From Pontibacter sp. G13 (GTDB taxonomy: Bacteria; Bacteroidota; Bacteroidia; J057), in the NCBI RefSeq assembly GCF_031851795.1, contig NZ_CP134696.1, positions 5,704,001-5,768,000 on the forward strand: a stretch of 64,000 bases of DNA. The letters run 5' to 3'. The translations under genes and the position numbers were made by a program. Position 1 is the stretch's first letter; each line of letters begins with the position of its first letter. The notes beneath the pieces are model-generated. The model had not been told where the DNA came from. It did not search any database and was given only the letters and a program-made list of their open reading frames with translations. This document shows positions 59,787-64,000 of this stretch, piece by piece.

Positions 59787-61133
59787 ATGAAACGATATAT
59801 CATATTGGGAATTTCGCTGTTGGGGATCTCCGGGGCTATGGCCCAAACTCCCCTCAGTTTGGAATCCAGCAAACGCATGGCGGTCGAGCACAATATCGAG
59901 TTGCAGAATAGCCAGCTCGAAGTGGATGCCGCTCGGGAGGTGCAGAAGCACGCCAAAACCCAGTATTTTCCCAAAGCAGATGCCTATGTGATGGGGTTTG
60001 TAGGAATCGATCCGCTCATCGAAATGGACAATCCCGGGGGCAATCTTCCCGTCTACGATGGCAATCCCGAGAATCTCGCTACCGCCAATCAGTTTGCCTA
60101 CATGCCCGAATCGAGCATCGGGTTCATGCAGAAAGCGGGAATCGGAGCGATCAATATCGCTCAGCCAGTCTATCTCGGTGGCCGAATCCGGACGGGAAAT
60201 AAGCTTGCCCAACTCAACGTGGATGCGAAACAGGAGCAGGCCCAGTTGACGGAAAAGCAAGTGCTCATCAAAACTGAGCAGCAATACTGGCAACTGGTAT
60301 CGCTGCAGGAAAAGCAGAAAACGCTCGCGGAATACGAAGGCCTGCTGATGGCTGTCCGCCAGCAAGTAGAAGACGCACGATCAGCGGGATTGGTGATCCA
60401 AAATGATGTGCTCAAGGTCCAGATCAAGCAACAGGAATTGGCATTGAACAAACACCGTCTGGAGCAGGGAAAGCAATTGGCCATCCGTCAGTTCTGTCAG
60501 ACCATTGGATTGGACTATGATTCCACCCTCGTGCTTCAGGAGGAAATTTCCATACTTCCGGCGCCCACTTCAGTCAGGGTATCTACCGAAGATGCCCTGA
60601 CGCAGCGGGCGGAATATCGCCTGCTCGGCAAATCTGTGGAAGCCGCAAAGCTACAGACTCAGATGACCAAAGGGGAATTGATGCCTCAAGTGGCGGTAGG
60701 GGCCTTGGGGTATTACAACCATACGCTAGATTCCGATTTGGGAGGTGTGGGGAATGGGATGTTGTACGGGACCATCTCGATTCCATTGACGGATTGGTGG
60801 GGCGGCTCCTACAAAATCAAGGAGCGAGAACTCCATGAGCGGATAGCGGAGAACACCCAAGTGGACACCGAGAATCTGCTGCGCCTCCAGATTGAGAAGG
60901 TCTGGCAGGATGTGGAAATGGCAGACCGCCAGATAAGGCTGTTGGAGGAGACCTTGCGCCAGACCGAGGAAAACTTGCGGGTAACCCAGACCAGTTACGA
61001 TCAGGGCATGGTGAACTTGTCTGACTTGTTGGAAGCACAGGCGCTTCAGGTAGAAACGGCGGAGAGATTGATCGAGGCGAAGACCCATTACCGACTGGCG
61101 ATCTCAGAATACCTGCAAGTGACTGGGCGATGA
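59787..61133 (+). CDS. TolC-family outer-membrane efflux channel
   Basis: 448 residues with a signal peptide (MKRYIILGISLLGISGAMAQ). Two OEP domains related by repetition: helices with AARE(V/T)QK-type heptads in ~40-120 and ~330-410, and the YLGGRIRTGNKLAQLNVDAKQEQA segment. The C-terminal half repeats the pattern (WQDVEMADRQIRLLEETLRQTEENLRVTQTSYDQGMVNLSDLLEAQ). It forms the outer-membrane exit channel for the adaptor-pump pair upstream. A block of hairpins follows. Confidence 0.95.
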   Translation: MKRYIILGISLLGISGAMAQTPLSLESSKRMAVEHNIELQNSQLEVDAAREVQKHAKTQYFPKADAYVMGFVGIDPLIEMDNPGGNLPVYDGNPENLATANQFAYMPESSIGFMQKAGIGAINIAQPVYLGGRIRTGNKLAQLNVDAKQEQAQLTEKQVLIKTEQQYWQLVSLQEKQKTLAEYEGLLMAVRQQVEDARSAGLVIQNDVLKVQIKQQELALNKHRLEQGKQLAIRQFCQTIGLDYDSTLVLQEEISILPAPTSVRVSTEDALTQRAEYRLLGKSVEAAKLQTQMTKGELMPQVAVGALGYYNHTLDSDLGGVGNGMLYGTISIPLTDWWGGSYKIKERELHERIAENTQVDTENLLRLQIEKVWQDVEMADRQIRLLEETLRQTEENLRVTQTSYDQGMVNLSDLLEAQALQVETAERLIEAKTHYRLAISEYLQVTGR

Positions 61134-61144
61134 TTCGCGTAGCT

Positions 61145-61284
61145 GGACAAAGCTTCCCCCATGCTTTTGTCCGTTGATTTTAGGCCAACTGGAACGTCTT
61201 GGCCCTACCGAGCGGAACCGATATCGGTGCTCGGTTCGTGTAAATCGGTAGTACTTGGCGGCGTACAGCGAAAGCTGTGCGCCG
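61145..61284 (+). ncRNA. structured noncoding block with four hairpins (candidate RNA or 3' UTR)
   Basis: Hairpins in a row: GGACAAAGC/GCTTTTGTCC (61145-61172); TAGGCCAA/TTGGCCCTA (61181-61207); GAGC-ACCGATATCGGT-GCTC (61210-61232); and CGGCGTACAGC with GCTGTGCGCCG around a GAAA tetraloop (61259-61284), an 11-bp stem with one G-U, followed by TTTATGTGTTTT. The last one is a plausible terminator of the efflux operon. The others are not explained by any gene. Confidence 0.5.
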
Positions 61285-61544
61285 TTTATGTGTTTTGGGG
61301 GCGGGGACGCCGCTACCAGGTGAGGACTTCAGGAGCTTGTTGGACAAGGGGCTGAATATCTGGGAGATTCTCCCGCTGGCGTTTCATTTCTTGCCAGACG
61401 GTGGGATGAGATTCTTCTTGAAATTGGAGAATTCTATCCGGTGGAGGTACATGGTTGGGAGATTAGGGTGATCCGGTGAGCATGCTGTGGTGGCATACGG
61501 TGTATGAATATAGGAAAAATGTTCGGGTGGGTGAACTGTTATAT
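61285..61544. other. gap with a possible gene remnant
   Basis: On the minus strand a 50-codon frame between stops reads protein-like (contains RILQFQEESHPTVWQEMKRQ) but has no plausible start codon. It may be the remnant of a lost gene. Otherwise nothing seen. Confidence 0.3.
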
Positions 61545-61705
61545 GTGCGGCTGTCTGCGGCGGCGTAAGGTGCCTGGAATGCCGACCGTAGGGAGGGTCC
61601 CGGAGGCACGGAGGGACCGAGCGTCAGCGAGTGTGGAAGGGACCGGCCCGGCGACTTCCTTGCTAGGCGGGAATCCATCAGGCCAGCACGCCGGGATACG
61701 CCCAA
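61545..61705 (+). repeat. family A element, copy A10 (right of efflux operon)
   Basis: Same ends and inner stems as A9, with long identical runs from GTGCGGCTGTCTGCGG to GGCCCGGCGACTT. A9 and A10 are direct repeats around the TetR-efflux genes. Confidence 0.9.
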
Positions 61706-61804
61706 CATCACTTCCATTGGTAAACCTTCCCCGTTCGAGGGTATCCAAGGCTATGTACAGTGATTCCCCTGAAAAAACTCCTGAGAGGAGTCCAGCGAAT
61801 TGTG

Positions 61805-61812
61805 TAAATTTG
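61805..61812 (+). promoter_or_regulatory. -7 box of the ccm operon
   Basis: TAAATTTG, 61 bases before the ATG at 61874, fits TAnnTTTG. The leader would be ~54 bases. Confidence 0.5.
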
Positions 61813-61873
61813 CCCAGTTATTGAAAGGGGCGTTGGGTAGCTTTTGTGCAAGGCCCGTTACTTCAAGGATTTC

Positions 61874-62638
61874 ATGAGTTCCAATAAGGTATTTTCCATC
61901 GGATATAAGGCGCTGGCGATTCTGCTGGTCGGATATGCGCTGATCGGTGGGCTGACGATGACGTTGCCCGAATTGCCGCAGCTCGAACAAAGTAGCCGCG
62001 TGATGTTCTACCACGTGCCGATGTGGTTTGCGTTGCAGGTGCTGATGGCGATTTCGCTGTTTCACAGTATCCGGCTGCTGCGTCTGCTCGATCCTGACAA
62101 CCCCAGCACGGCCAATCCCATGGAAGCCGATATCAAGGCGCGTGAAGCTGCCTATGCCGGGGTGATCTTTAATATCTTGGGACTGTTGACTGGGATCATC
62201 TGGTCTCGTGTAACTTGGGGTGCAGCCATGCCCGCGACCAATTTCTCCGCCTGGTGGGGATGGGATCCCACGCAAGTAAGTGCGTTGATCGCCTTGCTTA
62301 TTTACTTGGCGTACTTCCTGCTTCGCCGTTCCTTCACGGATGAGGAGCAGCGCGCCAAAGTATCTGCGGTGTACAACATCTTCGCTTTCGCGACCTTGAT
62401 TCCGCTTTTCTTCATCATTCCCAAAGTGACCGAGGGGCTGCATCCTACAGCCGGAAAAGGGTCCTTCATTTTTGACAAAAGCCAAATCAGCAATGAGTTC
62501 CGCATGATCCTGTATCCGGGGATGCTGGGATTCATCTTGTTGGGGCTCTGGCTCAACTCGGTGCGTACGCGGATTTCCCTCGTGAAAATGCGGTGGGACA
62601 ATTGGCAGGCGGATCGCTCTTTCGAACAAACCCGATAA
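61874..62638 (+). CDS. ccmC: cytochrome c biogenesis protein CcmC (haem exporter subunit)
   Basis: 254 residues from the ATG at 61874 (MSSNKVFSIGYKALAILLVGY). Six membrane helices and the tryptophan-rich haem-handling motif AWWGWDPTQVSAL are present; the conserved His in MFYHVPMWFALQ and in the later FDKSQISNEFRMIL region completes the fold. CcmC transfers haem to CcmE in the periplasm for cytochrome c maturation. The di-haem peroxidases in this window need such a system. It starts an operon with ccmD, ccmE and ccmF. Confidence 0.93.
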   Translation: MSSNKVFSIGYKALAILLVGYALIGGLTMTLPELPQLEQSSRVMFYHVPMWFALQVLMAISLFHSIRLLRLLDPDNPSTANPMEADIKAREAAYAGVIFNILGLLTGIIWSRVTWGAAMPATNFSAWWGWDPTQVSALIALLIYLAYFLLRRSFTDEEQRAKVSAVYNIFAFATLIPLFFIIPKVTEGLHPTAGKGSFIFDKSQISNEFRMILYPGMLGFILLGLWLNSVRTRISLVKMRWDNWQADRSFEQTR

Positions 62639-62651
62639 TAAGACTTAGACG

Positions 62652-62846
62652 ATGATATCTTCCATGACTTTGTTGCAGGCAATGGCCGATTCCACTGCGG
62701 AGGGAGGCGTTTTGTTTGCCAGTGAAAAAATCTACACGGTATTGGCGGTCGTGTTGGTGGTATTCGGGGTGTTGATCTACACCTTGGTGAGCAACGACCG
62801 TAAAGCGAGCCGTCTAGAGCAGGAAATGGACCAATTGGAGAAATAG
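62652..62846 (+). CDS. ccmD: CcmD-like small membrane protein
   Basis: 64 residues: a single membrane helix (IYTVLAVVLVVFGVLIYTLVS) followed by a charged, coiled-coil-like tail (NDRKASRLEQEMDQLEK). Sequence identity to CcmD cannot be judged at this length, but the position between ccmC and ccmE and the fold fit CcmD, which helps release holo-CcmE from CcmC/CcmAB. Confidence 0.75.
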   Translation: MISSMTLLQAMADSTAEGGVLFASEKIYTVLAVVLVVFGVLIYTLVSNDRKASRLEQEMDQLEK

Positions 62847-62965
62847 AAGCTGTTAAGGCTTTTGGTTTCAACGGGCCATTTTCGGGAGGACAGACAGCTT
62901 CAGGGAAATAGGCCAACGGGTGTATAGGATTCCCAACTTCGTTTCAACACATATTCGATCCTTTC

Positions 62966-63355
62966 ATGAAAATCAGCCATATCGTCATCCTCGTAGGTCT
63001 TGCGGTATTCGTCGTAATGCTGGGGGTGAATTTTTCCGAAAACAAGAGTACCTACACGGTATTTGCCGATGCCAAGTCCACGGGGGATGAGGTGCACATC
63101 GTCGGGCAATGGGTCCAGCGGGATCAGACCACCTACGATGCGAGCCGCGATCTCTTCACCTTCTTCTTGCAAGACACGGTGAATCAGGTGGAGCAAGTCC
63201 TCTATCACGATCCCAAGCCGATCAACTTCGAGCAGGCGGAAAAGGTCGTCGTCGTGGGAAGCTACAATGACGAATCCCAATTCGTGGCCGACCGGATTGT
63301 CATGAAATGTCCATCCAAATACGAACCAGACGATATCACGGCTGCGGAGCAGTAG
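62966..63355 (+). CDS. ccmE: cytochrome c maturation protein CcmE, cysteine variant
   Basis: 129 residues: one N-terminal helix (IVILVGLAVFVVMLGV), then an OB fold (TYTVFADAKSTGDEVHIVGQWV, LFTFFLQDTVNQVEQVLYHD, VVVVGSYNDESQFVADRIVMKCPSKYE). In E. coli the haem is bound covalently by His in HxxxY; here the position is Cys (CPSKY), the CxxxY type known from archaea and Desulfovibrio. It receives haem from CcmC and hands it to CcmF. Confidence 0.9.
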   Translation: MKISHIVILVGLAVFVVMLGVNFSENKSTYTVFADAKSTGDEVHIVGQWVQRDQTTYDASRDLFTFFLQDTVNQVEQVLYHDPKPINFEQAEKVVVVGSYNDESQFVADRIVMKCPSKYEPDDITAAEQ

Positions 63356-63403
63356 CCGACGGCGGGTGTCATCTTCAACGAGATCGATTAACAGACACAT
63401 TTC

Positions 63404-64000
63404 ATGGAGTTCTTATCGGGAGGAAAACTAGGTGAATTGTTCACCGCGCTGTCATTTGCCAGTGCCTTGGTGGCGATGTTCAGCTACTTCATCGCGGATC
63501 AACGCGAGGGGCTGGACCGCAAAAGCTGGGAGCGACTGGCAGACGGTTCTTTTTGGGTGCATGCATTGGGCGTAGTCGGCGTGATCGGCGTCTTGTTCTA
63601 CCTCATCTACACCCACAACTATGCTTATCACTACGTCTGGTCTCATTCATCCAATGAGCTGCCAGTCTACTATATGATATCGTGCTTCTGGGAAGGGCAG
63701 GAGGGGAGTTTCCTCCTCTGGGCTTTCTGGCATGCCGTGTTGGGATTGATTCTGATCTGGAAGCGCTCCGAATGGACCAATGCCGTTCAGGGGATTGTCA
63801 GTTCCGTACAGCTGATCTTGATGTCCATGCTCTTGGGCGCCTATGTGGGCGATTCTTGGGTGTATGGATTTTATTTGCTGGGCGTATTGGTTCCTGCGGG
63901 TTATTTGGCCTACCGCTATTTCACACAGCGGGACAACCTGGAATTTGACGGAAACTTCCACCTCGGAGGCTTGATGATGGGCTTGGCATTTATGGTGCTG
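63404..64000 (+). CDS. ccmF: cytochrome c haem lyase subunit CcmF, N-terminal part (cut by the window edge)
   Basis: 199 residues are visible from the ATG at 63404, extending past the right edge. The CcmF features in this part are HALGVVGVIGVLFYLIYTHNYAYHYVWSHSSNELPVYYMISCFWEGQEGSFLLWAFW; the WEGQEGSFLLW motif is characteristic. CcmF is the large membrane protein that attaches haem to apocytochromes. It follows ccmE after 48 bp. Confidence 0.93.
   Translation, partial: MEFLSGGKLGELFTALSFASALVAMFSYFIADQREGLDRKSWERLADGSFWVHALGVVGVIGVLFYLIYTHNYAYHYVWSHSSNELPVYYMISCFWEGQEGSFLLWAFWHAVLGLILIWKRSEWTNAVQGIVSSVQLILMSMLLGAYVGDSWVYGFYLLGVLVPAGYLAYRYFTQRDNLEFDGNFHLGGLMMGLAFMVL

Noticed and set aside
1-64000. 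tRNA or rRNA genes
   Set aside because: I looked for tRNA-like cloverleaf sequences and conserved rRNA segments in the gaps and found none.

Overview
The window looks like a chromosomal segment of a Bacteroidota bacterium with a moderately high GC content for that phylum. Four things support this: a type IX secretion C-terminal sorting domain (35898-36824); several promoters of the Bacteroidota form (TTG or TTTG, about 20 bases, then TAnnTTTG); many secreted or outer-membrane beta-barrel proteins with short Sec signals; and a CcmC-D-E-F cytochrome c maturation cluster whose CcmE carries cysteine in place of the haem-binding histidine. I could not place it to genus. I saw no rRNA, tRNA, transposase, phage structural gene or CRISPR array.

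Layout. 1-10.6 kb: a truncated Gly/Tyr-rich surface protein, an alpha/beta hydrolase, a tandem UspA protein, an acidic PepSY-like lipoprotein, an MGDG-synthase-type glycosyltransferase, a subtilase with a CD225-type membrane protein, and a large secreted protein. 11-20.7 kb: a VOC protein, a STAND NTPase with 12 TPRs, an outer-membrane protein with a CNRC motif, lpd, rfbB and a multi-pass membrane HExxH protein. 20.7-33.5 kb: two large mosaic repeat blocks in opposite orientation enclose hemolysin III, ispH, cmk, queD and a 2036-residue alpha-2-macroglobulin. 33.7-42.7 kb: outer-membrane and T9SS proteins, two MauG-type di-haem peroxidases, a BtuF/BtuC-like pair, a DUF3467 protein and a parDE toxin-antitoxin pair. 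42.8-46.3 kb: a COG0523 (CobW/ZNG1) GTPase gene lies between two direct copies of a mosaic repeat. 46.4-54.4 kb: a DUF697 protein, a degenerate EEP-fold lipoprotein, yaaA, comEC, three S24/XRE repressor-like genes and a RecD-like helicase. 54.4-61.7 kb: a TetR-RND-MFP-TolC efflux operon flanked by direct repeats. 61.9-64 kb: ccmC, ccmD, ccmE and the start of ccmF.

The most unusual content is in the gaps. Ten copies of one 160-225 bp element (called family A here) share both ends and carry internal hairpins. In the copies with the central palindrome the arm sequence changes while pairing is kept, and the few non-Watson-Crick pairs are G-U when read in element orientation. Family A fills every convergent gap longer than 300 bp. 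In the densest regions it is joined to a strict 44-bp minisatellite, a ~210-bp tandem unit, a ~110-bp unit, and strong hairpins followed by T-runs. The copies are placed so that recombination could invert a 9.5-kb segment, delete or amplify the COG0523 gene, or delete or amplify the efflux operon, without breaking a gene.

Likely regulation visible in the sequence: a shared 21-bp operator pattern before tetR and before the efflux adaptor gene; a perfect 9+3+9 palindrome over the -33 box of the COG0523 gene (a Zur-site candidate); and a palindrome before one S24 repressor gene. All functions are inferred from sequence motifs read by eye; no database search was run.
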